A stretch of 64,000 nt of DNA, taken from Actinomycetota bacterium (GTDB lineage: Bacteria; Actinomycetota; UBA4738; HRBIN12). Below, piece by piece: positions 18,375 through 27,603 of this stretch. The stretch spans positions 62,001-126,000 of the forward strand of contig DASQWI010000002.1 in NCBI GenBank assembly GCA_035640355.1, in the 5' to 3' direction. The notes under the pieces were generated by a model. The model saw only the letters and a list, made by a program, of their open reading frames with translations, was not told the origin of the DNA and did no database searches. The number at the start of each line of letters is the position of its first letter. Within the stretch, counting starts at the first letter, position 1. Both the position numbers and the translations under genes were made by a program.

Positions 18375-20306
18375 CTAGCTCCCGAACGACGTACCCGTCA
18401 GCCGCCGGGTCCGCGCCTCCTCGACGAGCGCCGCGACGAACTCGTCGAACGGCACGCCCTTCGTCTCTGTCCCCGCTCGGTCCCGAACCGTGAGCTCGCC
18501 GGACTCCACCTCCCGATCGCCGATCACGAGCACGTACGGCGCCTTCATGAGCTGTGCGGCTCGGACCTTCTTGCCGACCGTTTCGCTCGACGCGTCGACG
18601 AACGGCCTCAGCCCCGCTTCCCGCAGCCGCGAAGCGAGCGTCTCCGCGTGGCCGACGTGGCGATCGGCAACGGGGACCAGCCACACCTGCTCCGGCGAGA
18701 GCCATAGCGGGAACGCGCCGGCGTAGTGCTCAATAAGCACGCCCGAGAACCGCTCGATCGACCCGAGGATCGCTCGGTGGACCATGATCGGACGGTGGCG
18801 CTGGTTGTCCTCGCCGACGTACTCCATCTCGAACCGTTCTGGAAGGCCGAAGTCGCATTGCACCGTCGTCAGCTGCCATGGGCGCCCGATCGCGTCGTGA
18901 AAGTGGAAGTCCACCTTCGGGCCATAGAACGATCCTTCGCCCTCGGCCACGTCGTAGCTCATTCCACTCTTCTCGAGCGCCGTGCGGAGCGCCTCGGTCG
19001 CGCGTTCGGCCATCTCAGGCGTCACGATCGTCTCGCCGGGAAGCGTCGAGAGCCGAACCGTCGGTTCTGTGAACCCGAACGTCCCGAGGATCTCGAGCGT
19101 CAGGTCGAATACACCGAGGATCTCGTCGACGAGCTGGTCCTCCCGGCAGATGATGTGCGAGTCGTCCTGCGTGAAGCCTCGGGCCCGGAGCAGACCGTGG
19201 ACGACGCCGATCCGCTCATGGCGGTAGACGGCGCCGAGCTCCGACAGCCGCATCGGCAGATCCCGATAGGAACGGATCTGCGACTTGTACACGAGCACGT
19301 GGAACGGGCAGTTCATTGGTTTGACGAAGTAGCCGGGCTCGCCCTCACGCCTCATCTCCGGATACATGAGATCGGCGTACTTAGTTGTATGCCCCGATGT
19401 GTCCCACAGCTCCCTGCGTGCGATATTCGGCGTCACGACGAGGTCGTAGCCGCGCTCGAGATGTAGGTCGCGGACATAGTCTTCGAGCTGCTTTCGGAAG
19501 ACGCCGCCCCTCGGATGCCACACGGCAAGACCCGGCCCCAGCTCCTCGGGGAACGAGAACAGGTCGAGGTCGCGGCCGAGCTTGCGGTGATCGCGCTTCT
19601 CCGCTTCCTCGAGGCGCCGGAGATACGAGTCGAGGTCCCCTTCGGTCGCCCACGCCGTCCCGTAGATCCGCTGGAGCATGGGCTTCGTCTCGTCGCCCCG
19701 CCAGTACGCGCCGGCGAGCTTCATCAACCTGAACGCGCCGAGCCGTCCCGTCGACGGAACGTGCGGACCAAGACACAGGTCCGACCACCCGTCGTTGCGA
19801 TAGATCGTGACCGTCTCACCGAGCGCGCCCTCGCTTTCGTCGAGGCTCTCGATGATCTCCCGCTTGTACGGCTGGTCGGCGAAGCGCTGGAGCGCCTCCG
19901 AGCGTGAGACCTCCTCTCGGATGAACGGCTGGTCGGCCGCCACGATCTCGCGCATCCGATCCTCGATCTTCGGCAGGTCGGATTCGGAGATCGGTCCCGG
20001 CAGCCCGAGGTCGTAGTAGAAGCCGTCGTCGATCGGCGGCCCGATCGCGTACCTCGTCCCGGGCCACAGGTCGCACACCGCCTGCGCCAGCACGTGTGCG
20101 GCGGAATGCCGAAGGACGTGCAGCCCGTCGGGCTCGGCAGCGTCGACGGGTTCAGCCTTGCCGTCGTCGGACGGAACGAACGACAGGTCGACGAGCTCGC
20201 CGTCGAAGCGCGCCGCGATCGCTCCCGCCGGAAGGACGGATCCGATCGGTTCGCCCTCGGGCAGCTCGCTGGAACGATCGTCTTCGAGCTCGATGCGCGG
20301 CATCAC
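18375..20306 (-). CDS. thrS: Threonine-tRNA ligase
   Basis: A 643-residue class II synthetase with a TGS-like N-terminal domain, the editing domain (HVLRHSAAHVLAQAV near residue 85), the catalytic core with KPMNCPFHVLVYKS (a zinc-binding Cys) and motif 2 YRHERIGVVHGLLRARGFTQDD, and a C-terminal anticodon-binding domain ending in the family-like VIGDREVESGELTVRDR. It charges tRNA-Thr. Start is GTG 20306 or the adjacent ATG 20303; neither has a strong ribosome-binding site. Confidence 0.97.
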   Translation of the reverse strand: MMPRIELEDDRSSELPEGEPIGSVLPAGAIAARFDGELVDLSFVPSDDGKAEPVDAAEPDGLHVLRHSAAHVLAQAVCDLWPGTRYAIGPPIDDGFYYDLGLPGPISESDLPKIEDRMREIVAADQPFIREEVSRSEALQRFADQPYKREIIESLDESEGALGETVTIYRNDGWSDLCLGPHVPSTGRLGAFRLMKLAGAYWRGDETKPMLQRIYGTAWATEGDLDSYLRRLEEAEKRDHRKLGRDLDLFSFPEELGPGLAVWHPRGGVFRKQLEDYVRDLHLERGYDLVVTPNIARRELWDTSGHTTKYADLMYPEMRREGEPGYFVKPMNCPFHVLVYKSQIRSYRDLPMRLSELGAVYRHERIGVVHGLLRARGFTQDDSHIICREDQLVDEILGVFDLTLEILGTFGFTEPTVRLSTLPGETIVTPEMAERATEALRTALEKSGMSYDVAEGEGSFYGPKVDFHFHDAIGRPWQLTTVQCDFGLPERFEMEYVGEDNQRHRPIMVHRAILGSIERFSGVLIEHYAGAFPLWLSPEQVWLVPVADRHVGHAETLASRLREAGLRPFVDASSETVGKKVRAAQLMKAPYVLVIGDREVESGELTVRDRAGTETKGVPFDEFVAALVEEARTRRLTGTSFGS

Positions 20307-20337
20307 CGCATGATATCGGCCGGTCCGAGCGCGCTTG

Positions 20338-22872
20338 CTACTCGTACGCGATGGCTTGCAACAGGTTGAGGCGGGCTGCGCGTCGCGCCGGAAGGAACGC
20401 GAACATCCATCCGAGGATGGCCGCGGCGATCACGTAAGCGGCGATCTGGCCGCCCGGGATGCCGAGCTCGGTGAACCCCTCGGGCGCGAGGGCCTGCTGC
20501 ATCGCCCACCCGAAGGCGATGCCGACGACGACGCCGAACAGCGCTCCCATCACCGAGATGATGCCGGCCTCCCGCCGGACCATCGACCGCGTTTGCCGTC
20601 TGGTGAGCCCCACGGCGCGGAGCAAGCCGAGCTCACGCGTCCGCTCATAGATCGACAGGTACAACGTGTTCATCACGCCGAACAGCGCGATGAACACCGC
20701 CAACAGGAGCAGACCGGTAACCAGGTTGAGCACGGTATTGAGGAACGTCGTGTACTGGTCGCGGAACTCGGCCTGATCCTGCACCTCCATGTTCGGATAC
20801 GCCTGGAGCGCGCGCTCGAGCTCCGGACGGACCGCTGCGGCGTTCGTTCCCTGCTCCACCTTGACGAGCACGAAGATGTCCAGCTGCTGGGCCACGACGT
20901 TCTCGTCGAAGGTGTCGAGCGAGATGGCCCAGTCGCCGATCAACCCGTTCTCCTCGTAGATCGCCACGATCTCCAGATCGATGTCGCCCGTCGCGGGGAA
21001 CTGCGCGTGGACGACGTCGCCGACGCTCCACCCGTTGTCCTGCGCGTGGTCTTCGAAAACAGCCAGCGTGTTCGGCTGCGACAGGTCGGCGATCGATCCA
21101 CTGAGGACCCCCGCCTCTGACACGGCGGAGAACGTGGTCGGATCGATCCCCGACAAGAAGGCTGTCCCGCGGTCAACCTTGGCTTCCGCCTGGCGAACCT
21201 GCGAGACCGTCGCCACCCCGGGAACGTCACGAACATCCTCGGCCGCGGAGGTGCTGAACCCGGTGAACGTCGGCGACGTGAGGATGAAGTCGGCCCGAAG
21301 TGTGCGGTCGAGGACCGCCGAAGTCGAAGCCTTCGCCGACGCCCCGAAGACCGCCACGAACACCACGAGGCCGAGGCCGATCATCAATGCCGACGCCGTT
21401 GCCGCCGTTCGGCGCGGGTTGCGGATCGCGTTCTCCCGGGCGAGCTTGCCCGGAACGCCAAGTGCCCGCACCGGTATACCGATCGTCGCAGCCACCGGCC
21501 TGGCGATGAGCGGCGTCAGCATCGCGATGCCGATGAACGTCAACGCCACGCCTGCGCCCACCAGCTGGAGCGCGTTGTCGGGCGTCCCGAACAGGCCGTA
21601 TGTCAGGAGACCGACCCCAACTGCGAGCACGACGGCGCCGCTCACGAGTCGGAACCGAAGTGACCGGCCGGGACGGTCCTGTGCCTCTCGAAGCGCCTCG
21701 ATCGGCGCGATCCGAGACGCGCGACGCGCGGGGACGACCGCGGCCACGACGGTGATGACCGTACCGACCACGATCGAGACGACCACCGTCCGAAGCTGGA
21801 TCACCGTTCCCGACGAGGGCAGGTCGACGCCGATCGATGACAAAAGACCCTTCAGGCCGATGGCGATCCCTATGCCGACGACCACACCGATGGCCGAGGC
21901 CACGACCCCGACGATGAACGCCTCGGCGACGACCGTGCTCAGCACCTGTCGTCCGGTCGCACCGAGCGCCCGGAACAGGGCGAGCTCTCGCGTCCGCTGC
22001 GCGACGATGATCGCGAACGTGTTGAAGATGATGAACGCCCCCACGAACAGGGCGACGTAGGCGAACACGAGAAACGCTGTGCGGAGGTACCCGAGACCCT
22101 CGCCGATCTGGTCCTGCTGCTCCGTGATGACCGTCGACGCGGGGACGGCCTCGATCCCATCGGGGACCGCGGCGGTGACGCGGTTGGCGAGCGCGGTGCC
22201 CGATTCGCCTTCGTCGGCCACGACGGCGATCGAGTCGAGCTCACCTTCCTTCCCCAGGACCCGTTGTGCGGTGGGGAGGTCGAACAACGCGAAGGTCGCG
22301 CCGAACAAGCTCCCCCCCTCCCCGTAGCCGGCGATGCCTACGACGTCGAACTCCCCCGGCGGCCCCTCGAACAGGATCTCCACTCGGTCGCCGATGCCGA
22401 TGTCGTTGCTCTCAGCCGATCCTGAATCGATCACCACCTCGTCGTCGCCTTGCGGCGCTCGGCCCGCCTCCACGGTGAAGCCAGTCAACGTGTCCCACGA
22501 CGCCGCGGCGGTCGGAGGCCCGAACGTCCCGATGACCTTCCCTGTCGCTGGGTTCACGATCTGCGCGTAGCCGATGACATCGCCAACGGCCCGGTCCACA
22601 CCGGGGACGTCCTCGACCGTTGACAGCACCGAGTCCGGCATCGCCTCGCGTTCCTCCAGGCTGCTCGTCTGTGCGGTGAACGCACTCTCTCGACGTACGA
22701 GGACATCGATCTGCGCGTAGCCGGTGTCCACGAGATCGTTGAACGCGGCCGTCATCGTGTCGGTGAGGACGTACGTGCCGGACATGAAGCTCACGCCGAG
22801 CAGGACGGCGAGGCCCGTGAGGAGCAGCCGGACCTTGCGCGCCAGAACGCTGCGCAGCGCCGCTCGGAACAC
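20338..22872 (-). CDS. ABC transporter permease, double MacB/FtsX type
   Basis: An 844-residue permease with an N-terminal membrane helix (17-37), a periplasmic MacB-type domain, three helices of an FtsX domain (about 270-385), a second N-terminal-like helix (400-470), a second extracytoplasmic domain and a final FtsX block (about 715-830). FtsX motifs occur twice: ELALFRALGATGRQV and ELGLLRAVGLTRRQT. This is the duplicated single-chain architecture of actinobacterial MacB-like exporters. It directly follows the ATPase gene, with no gap. Substrate unknown; lipids, peptides or mechanotransduction are all seen in the family. Confidence 0.92.
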   Translation of the reverse strand: MFRAALRSVLARKVRLLLTGLAVLLGVSFMSGTYVLTDTMTAAFNDLVDTGYAQIDVLVRRESAFTAQTSSLEEREAMPDSVLSTVEDVPGVDRAVGDVIGYAQIVNPATGKVIGTFGPPTAAASWDTLTGFTVEAGRAPQGDDEVVIDSGSAESNDIGIGDRVEILFEGPPGEFDVVGIAGYGEGGSLFGATFALFDLPTAQRVLGKEGELDSIAVVADEGESGTALANRVTAAVPDGIEAVPASTVITEQQDQIGEGLGYLRTAFLVFAYVALFVGAFIIFNTFAIIVAQRTRELALFRALGATGRQVLSTVVAEAFIVGVVASAIGVVVGIGIAIGLKGLLSSIGVDLPSSGTVIQLRTVVVSIVVGTVITVVAAVVPARRASRIAPIEALREAQDRPGRSLRFRLVSGAVVLAVGVGLLTYGLFGTPDNALQLVGAGVALTFIGIAMLTPLIARPVAATIGIPVRALGVPGKLARENAIRNPRRTAATASALMIGLGLVVFVAVFGASAKASTSAVLDRTLRADFILTSPTFTGFSTSAAEDVRDVPGVATVSQVRQAEAKVDRGTAFLSGIDPTTFSAVSEAGVLSGSIADLSQPNTLAVFEDHAQDNGWSVGDVVHAQFPATGDIDLEIVAIYEENGLIGDWAISLDTFDENVVAQQLDIFVLVKVEQGTNAAAVRPELERALQAYPNMEVQDQAEFRDQYTTFLNTVLNLVTGLLLLAVFIALFGVMNTLYLSIYERTRELGLLRAVGLTRRQTRSMVRREAGIISVMGALFGVVVGIAFGWAMQQALAPEGFTELGIPGGQIAAYVIAAAILGWMFAFLPARRAARLNLLQAIAYE

Positions 22873-23634
22873 CTACTTCTCCAGAGCCTTCAGGCGATCG
22901 AGGATGCGCTCTGTCGTGGGCTCGAGCATCTCGTCCACGATGTTGCCGTCCTGAAGGAAGACGATCCGGTCGGCGAACGAAGCGGCGACGGCATCGTGCG
23001 TCACCATGACGATCGTCTGTCCGTGCTCGTTCACGGCGGACCTCAGGAACTCGAGCAGCTCGACGCTCGCCTTCGAGTCGAGGTTCCCCGTCGGCTCATC
23101 GGCGAAGACGATGTCCGGCCTGCTGAGCAGCGCCCTCGCGCCGGCAACACGCTGCTGCTGTCCCCCGGACAGCTCGCTCGGATGGTGCGACAGCCGGTCG
23201 CGGAGCCCGACGGTGTCGACCACGGTGTCGAACCACCCCGGGTCCGGCTTGTCGCCGGCGATGTCGAGCGGGAGCGTGATGTTCTCCGCCGCCGTGAGCG
23301 TGGGAACCAGATTGAAGGTCTGGAAGACGAAGCCGACCTTCTCACGCCGTAAGAGGGTCAGTTCCTTCTCGGAAAGCGACGTGAGGTCGACGTCGCCGAT
23401 GAAGACGTTGCCGCTCGTCGGCGTGTCGAGCCCGGCCATGCAGTGAAGGAGCGTCGACTTGCCCGACCCGGACGGTCCCATGATGGCGCTGAACCGCGCC
23501 CGCTCGAACGTGACGGATACGGAGTCGAGCGCGCGGACGGCAGCATCGCCCGCGCCAAAGATCTTCGTGAGATCGACGGCGCGCGCGGCGACCGTGGTCG
23601 CCGGCGCGACCGCTGGGCTGCGTGTTGTCGACAT
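22873..23634 (-). CDS. ABC transporter ATPase, MacB/LolD type
   Basis: A 253-residue nucleotide-binding subunit: Walker A GPSGSGKSTLLH, Q-loop FVFQTFNL, signature LSGGQQQR, Walker B DIVFADEPTG and H-loop VTHD. The NTLDS-like D-loop reads NLDSKASVE. It energises the adjacent double permease. The ATG has a GAGGGGGG site upstream and is the first gene of this two-gene operon. Its start lies only 69 bases from the attachment repeat of element A, so the operon promoter must lie next to the insertion. Confidence 0.95.
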   Translation of the reverse strand: MSTTRSPAVAPATTVAARAVDLTKIFGAGDAAVRALDSVSVTFERARFSAIMGPSGSGKSTLLHCMAGLDTPTSGNVFIGDVDLTSLSEKELTLLRREKVGFVFQTFNLVPTLTAAENITLPLDIAGDKPDPGWFDTVVDTVGLRDRLSHHPSELSGGQQQRVAGARALLSRPDIVFADEPTGNLDSKASVELLEFLRSAVNEHGQTIVMVTHDAVAASFADRIVFLQDGNIVDEMLEPTTERILDRLKALEK

Positions 23635-23703
23635 GGGTCCCCCCTCGTGTAAGGGACCACGCTATCGAACGGAACATGAACCGACGACGACGGGACGGTG
23701 AAT

Positions 23704-23756
23704 CTACGTGGTGGGCGCGGCAGGTTTTGAACCTGCGACCTCTTGCGTGTGAAGCA
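23704..23756 (-). repeat. attL of element A: displaced 3' part of tRNA-Val(CAC)
   Basis: A 53-bp segment identical to 35565-35617. It contains the last 48 bases of tRNA-Val(CAC) including the encoded CCA, plus five bases beyond. Identity stops inside the 5' strand of the anticodon stem, which is the usual crossover region of tyrosine integrases using the anticodon loop. The intact tRNA gene is at the other end, so this copy is the 3' end displaced when the island inserted. Confidence 0.92.
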
Positions 23757-23784
23757 CCTTCACGCCCATTCGCCGGCGGCCGCG

Positions 23785-23806
23785 TGACCTGCGGATCTAC
23801 CGAATG
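23785..23806 (+). promoter_or_regulatory. Conserved att-flanking motif of element A (TGACCTGCGGATC type)
   Basis: A 22-base stretch beginning TGACCTGCGGATC recurs, with two mismatches, in element B at 48600. In both it starts 36 bases from the first base of the tRNA anticodon complement. A shorter TGACCTGCG copy lies at 35555 beside attR. Likely an integrase or excisionase binding site; further tandem motifs (GATGTACGC, twice at 23871-23890) follow in A. Confidence 0.55.
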
Positions 23807-23899
23807 ACCTGCTCAGGGCATGTAACGCGCGAAACGTGTTGAGACGCTAGAAACGGGTGGAACGCATGGGATGTACGCCGATGTACGCGCTCCGGCCTG

Positions 23900-24163
23900 T
23901 CACCTACTCGGATCCCGCAGCATCCCGATAACGAGCGCCCGCGCGGCGCGATCGTCCTCAAGATCGATCAGTAGCTCGCCAAACGTCCGCGTTGCCGGGT
24001 TCGCCCAGAACTCCCCGATCCGCCAGGCACGGTCGAAGTCCGGCAGCATCAAGACGTGGAGTAGCTCTGCTCGAGCGGCTGGCGGCATCGCATCGAGCCG
24101 GTCGCTGAGCCACTGCTCGAGCTCGGGAATCGTCGGCACGCGAGAAACGCTAGTCGAGTCCAC
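23900..24163 (-). CDS. Small hypothetical protein of element A
   Basis: An 87-residue acidic protein with natural-looking composition, predicted mostly helical (PTIPELEQWLSDRLDAM, RAARALVIGML). No family recognised. It starts with a GTG lacking a clear ribosome-binding site and is the first gene inside the left end, reading towards the attachment site, a position where excisionases or directionality factors are sometimes found. It shows no HTH that I can identify, so that role is only a possibility. Confidence 0.55.
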   Translation of the reverse strand: MDSTSVSRVPTIPELEQWLSDRLDAMPPAARAELLHVLMLPDFDRAWRIGEFWANPATRTFGELLIDLEDDRAARALVIGMLRDPSR

Positions 24164-24180
24164 TGACCGTCGCCGCGGCG

Positions 24181-24278
24181 TGCGGTCGGACGGTCCACTG
24201 GTTTTCAGTGTGTCGCCACGCCACTGGGATCACCGCGAACCGGCGCCGCACGGCCTTCTCGTGGTCGGAGCGGAGTGA
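24181..24278 (+). pseudogene. Remnant of a small zinc-ribbon-like protein gene (full copy in element B)
   Basis: The last codons read HWDHREPAPHG and match, at both protein and DNA level, the C-terminus of the intact gene at 49184-49495 in element B (HWAHREPAPHG, with three base differences in 33). Upstream, short patches (TGCGG, CGGTYCACTGG) still align but the coding frame and CxxC pair are lost and the space is now occupied by the minus-strand gene. It shows that A once carried the left-end gene that B keeps. Confidence 0.55.
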
Positions 24279-24348
24279 GCCATGCGGCCGTTGGAAACGC
24301 GCTCTTCGGACGTCCTAGACTCTTGCCGCCTACGGCGGGGGTCGCGAT

Positions 24349-24894
24349 ATGGCAATGTGTCCAAACGGTCATCCAGTTCAGGCGACTCAACAGTTCTGTC
24401 CAGAGTGCGGCGCTCGGATCGAGCTACCTGGAGACCGCCCCGAATCGGAGTTCCCGCCCGCCACTGGTCCAATACCGCCACCACCGGAGGCTTCCAAGCG
24501 ATCGCGCGCCCCGTACGTTCTCCTGGCTGCCATTGGAGGCGTCATCGTCATTGGGCTGCTTCTCTGGCTTGTTCTCTCGAGCCGTGGCGGCCCCGTGGGG
24601 CCGCTGGCCGAAAAGCACGACATCACTGGGACACTGTCGGCACCCGAGTGCGGTGGGGGCTACGACATCGAGAACGCGAGCGTTCACATCCGTGACGAGT
24701 CCGACAAACTGATCGGTAGCTCCAGTACGGGCTTCGACACGACAAGCGGAGCTGGGTGTGAAGTCGCGTTCACGGTTCGCGACGTCCCGAGGGCGTCGTT
24801 CTATCAGATCAGGATCGGCACTCACGACGGGCCGAGCTATTCCCACAGCGAGATGCGGTCGGCCAACTGGGATCTGGAGTTGGCGCTGGACTAG
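24349..24894 (+). CDS. Membrane protein with N-terminal zinc ribbon
   Basis: A 181-residue protein. Residues 4-20 form a zinc ribbon (CPNGHPVQATQQFCPECG), followed by a Pro-rich linker, one membrane helix (about 54-75) and an extracytoplasmic domain of about 100 residues with two Cys (PECGG and GAGCEV) that could pair. This layout, a cytoplasmic ribbon, linker, anchor and small outer domain, is common in actinobacteria and without assigned function. ATG start with a G-rich ribosome-binding stretch. It precedes the TIG-repeat protein in the same direction. Confidence 0.75.
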   Translation: MAMCPNGHPVQATQQFCPECGARIELPGDRPESEFPPATGPIPPPPEASKRSRAPYVLLAAIGGVIVIGLLLWLVLSSRGGPVGPLAEKHDITGTLSAPECGGGYDIENASVHIRDESDKLIGSSSTGFDTTSGAGCEVAFTVRDVPRASFYQIRIGTHDGPSYSHSEMRSANWDLELALD

Positions 24895-25111
24895 GTCGCT
24901 CGAACACTCTCTCGGGACTGCCGTGCGGAGCCTCGACGTCCTATTGGGTCTCAGGACTCAGCGCGTCGCCGGGACATTGGGCCCACACGGAGCCGGCGCC
25001 CCATGGGAGACCCGTCCTCCAGTCGCACTGAAGCGCTCGATGGATGGCGATTTGACAGCCGACCGGCCGACATGCTCTCTGAGGCAACCAGCACGATTTT
25101 GGAAGGTGATC

Positions 25112-26446
25112 GTGGTGAGGAACGCTCGGTCGCTCGGTGTTGTCCTCGTTGTTGCCCTGGCTGTCGTGTTTCTCGGCGCTCCCGCGGCCGTCGCGGCGCT
25201 GCCGACGATTACATCGTTCAACCCAACGAGCGGCCCGATCGGTACCTCGGTGACGATCACCGGGACCGGCTTTCAAGACACATCCGTGGTAACCGCAGTC
25301 GAGTTCAACAACGTCGCCGCGACCTTCACCGTCAACTCCGATACGCAGATCACGGCGACCGTTCCCGCCGGAGCCACGGACGGACCCATCGACGTTACGG
25401 ATTCCGAGGGGACGGCGGTCAGTGCCACGAACTTCGACGTGACGCCGTCGCCGCTCCCCACGATCACGTCGTTCAGCCCAACGAGCGGCCCGGTCGGAAC
25501 GAGCGTCGTCATCACCGGCACCGGGTTCACCGGAGTGAGCTCGGTGACCTTCAACAACGTGTCGGCGGCATTCGTCTTCAACTCGGACACGCAGATCACC
25601 GCCACGGTGCCGACGACGGCGACGACCGGCCCGATCCGTGTCACGACGCCCGGGGGCACGGCGACAAGCTCGACGAACTTCACGGTCCAGCCCGCCCCCA
25701 CCATCACGTCGTTCACCCCGAGCCAGGGCGCGGTCGGAACGACGGTTTTGATCACCGGCACCGGGTTCACCGGAGTGAGCTCGGTGACCTTCAACAACGT
25801 GTCGGCGGCATTCGTCTTCAACTCGGACACGCAGATCACCGCCACGGTGCCGACGACGGCGACGACTGGCCCGATCCGCGTCACGACGCCAGGTGGCACC
25901 GCGACGAGCGCGGCGAACTTCGTGGTTGATGGGCACGGCGACCCGGAGCCCATCGAACGGCATCGAAGCAATGTCACGCTGCGGCTGCGCGGCCATCTCG
26001 CCGCGACAGGGCAGGTGAACGTCCCAGATGGGACCAACGCATGCGAGCGTCGCCGCCTCGTGAAGATCCAGCGAAGGAGCGAGGGCAACTGGCGAACGGT
26101 CGGCAAGGACCGAACGACCGCCAACGGCTCCTACCGAGAGAGCCTGCCCGATCGCGAAGGAAAATACCGCTCGGTCGTCTCGAGGAGCAGGCTGGTCAAC
26201 GGCGATCGTTGTCTGGGCGACGTGTCGCGCGCACGGACCCACAACCACCCGACAGTGAGTGACGGCGATGACGACCGTGAACCGAGCTGCACGGCCGGCT
26301 ACTCTCCGTGCATTCCACCTGGCCCCGACGTGGACTGCGCTGGCGGTACAGGCGACGGCCCACGGTACGTAATGGGGCCAATTCGTGTAACCGGCTCTGA
26401 TCCCTATGGCCTCGATGGCGACAACGACGGGATCGGCTGCGAGTGA
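25112..26446 (+). CDS. Secreted protein with three IPT/TIG repeats and Excalibur-like C-terminus
   Basis: About 444 residues: a signal peptide (hydrophobic core then APAAVAALP), three IPT/TIG immunoglobulin-like repeats of roughly 80-90 residues (each with ITSFxPxxGxxGTxVxITGTGF), a basic linker domain, and a C-terminal Excalibur-like segment ending DPYGLDGDNDGIGCE with paired cysteines and a calcium-binding Asp pattern. It is probably exposed at the cell surface and could bind carbohydrate, the wall or other cells. Repeats two and three share a perfect 116-bp DNA repeat. Start is GTG 25112 or 25115, both served by GGAAGG. Cargo of element A. Confidence 0.8.
   Translation: MVRNARSLGVVLVVALAVVFLGAPAAVAALPTITSFNPTSGPIGTSVTITGTGFQDTSVVTAVEFNNVAATFTVNSDTQITATVPAGATDGPIDVTDSEGTAVSATNFDVTPSPLPTITSFSPTSGPVGTSVVITGTGFTGVSSVTFNNVSAAFVFNSDTQITATVPTTATTGPIRVTTPGGTATSSTNFTVQPAPTITSFTPSQGAVGTTVLITGTGFTGVSSVTFNNVSAAFVFNSDTQITATVPTTATTGPIRVTTPGGTATSAANFVVDGHGDPEPIERHRSNVTLRLRGHLAATGQVNVPDGTNACERRRLVKIQRRSEGNWRTVGKDRTTANGSYRESLPDREGKYRSVVSRSRLVNGDRCLGDVSRARTHNHPTVSDGDDDREPSCTAGYSPCIPPGPDVDCAGGTGDGPRYVMGPIRVTGSDPYGLDGDNDGIGCE
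25511..25866 (+). repeat. 116-bp perfect direct repeat inside the TIG gene
   Basis: Bases 25511-25626 and 25751-25866 are identical and start exactly 240 bases (80 codons) apart, so they encode the same segment of TIG repeats two and three. The first TIG repeat is clearly diverged. This points to a recent duplication or gene conversion within the gene and makes repeat-number change by recombination likely. Confidence 0.9.
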
Positions 26447-26538
26447 TGTCGGGTTGGGCGTCGCGTCGCCGGGAAGATCACTGGTCGATGGCTTAGGCGC
26501 CTCTTGAGGTATGGCGTGGAAACCCCAGGGTTTGATTC

Positions 26539-27603
26539 GTGACTGACGAGAAGGAATCCGCGCCGAAGGGACGGGGGCGTAGAACCGCCCCCACGGCACC
26601 GGACGACCAATCCGCCGTCGAGCCACGCCCAGCTGAGAGTTCCTTGCCAACCTCGATGCGCGCGTTCCTTGATGGACTCGCACTGACCGCCTCACAACAG
26701 GAGGCGTTTCACTCAGCCCTAAAGAAGATGGCGGACGATCAGGCTGCGATGGCAGCAGCGATGACCGAACCGATTCGTGCAGCCTTGAACCAATCGGCTA
26801 GTACGGTCTGGGCCAAAATCAGCAGAGATCTAGCCGCTGCCGCGACGTTACCTACGTTCACCTCATCACGTCGCTCCGAAGTACCTGAACCGCGCAGGCC
26901 GGAAAAGGCCATTCCACTCGACATCAAGCTCTTCGACCGCCACGCGCCGAAAGATTGGGAGAGTCAACTGTATGCCTCGGACGTCCGAGCTGCGCTGAAA
27001 GATGGAAGACCCATACACGTCGCCGTTGTTGCGGCCGACATTCGGTCTTCGACGGTCTTGATGAAGGAAGCGGTTAGCGCCCGAGCGTTCGCAGATGTAC
27101 TCGGATCCTTCGTCGAGAGTGCGCGGGCCATCGTCCGTGAGAAAGGAGGTTGGTTCGACAAGTTCACAGGAGATGGCTTCCTCGCCTTTTGGCCCTACAA
27201 GAATGGCACGCTTGAAGACACGCTTCCGAATCTCTTGGAGGCTGTGAAGGGTGTCTTCGCGGCGTTCTACACAGACGCGATCCCGGCATTTAGGTCGAAC
27301 TCTCAGAACTTCCCCGAAGAAGTCGGGCTGGCGATTGGAATGGCTGCCGGTCCTGCTTCCCTCGGAGACATTCTTGGCCCCGCTCTCGTCGGGGCTGCCG
27401 TCGTTGGCGCGGCCCGCATGGTGAAACTGGCTCCCTCTAAGAGGACCTTTGCGAACGCGTATCTGGGCGAGATTCTCTCCGCGGCATCACAGGATGACGC
27501 GCTTGGCATCTCGGTTGACTGGGAATGGCTGAAGGTCGAAGAGCAGTCGAGTCGCGCCGCCGTGTACTCCATATCGTTCAACGACTTCGAGTTGCCCGAG
27601 TAG
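26539..27603 (+). CDS. Class III nucleotide cyclase domain protein
   Basis: A 354-residue protein. The C-terminal half is a class III adenylate/guanylate cyclase catalytic domain: VAVVAADIRSSTVLM near residue 160 and FDKFTGDGFLAFWP near 210, supplying the two metal-binding Asp residues. The first 150 residues are charged, partly helical and without a recognised domain. No membrane segment. Base composition is visibly less GC-rich than the chromosome. Cyclases of this type on mobile elements include the pyrimidine cyclases of Pycsar anti-phage systems, but no TM or TIR effector gene is adjacent in the same direction. cAMP or cGMP production is equally possible. Confidence 0.82.
   Translation: MTDEKESAPKGRGRRTAPTAPDDQSAVEPRPAESSLPTSMRAFLDGLALTASQQEAFHSALKKMADDQAAMAAAMTEPIRAALNQSASTVWAKISRDLAAAATLPTFTSSRRSEVPEPRRPEKAIPLDIKLFDRHAPKDWESQLYASDVRAALKDGRPIHVAVVAADIRSSTVLMKEAVSARAFADVLGSFVESARAIVREKGGWFDKFTGDGFLAFWPYKNGTLEDTLPNLLEAVKGVFAAFYTDAIPAFRSNSQNFPEEVGLAIGMAAGPASLGDILGPALVGAAVVGAARMVKLAPSKRTFANAYLGEILSAASQDDALGISVDWEWLKVEEQSSRAAVYSISFNDFELPE

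Noticed and set aside
23871-24278. A 135-codon plus-strand frame at the left end of element A as a real gene
   Set aside because: Most of it is the shadow of the minus-strand gene at 23900-24163; only the last part is meaningful, as a remnant of the element B gene.
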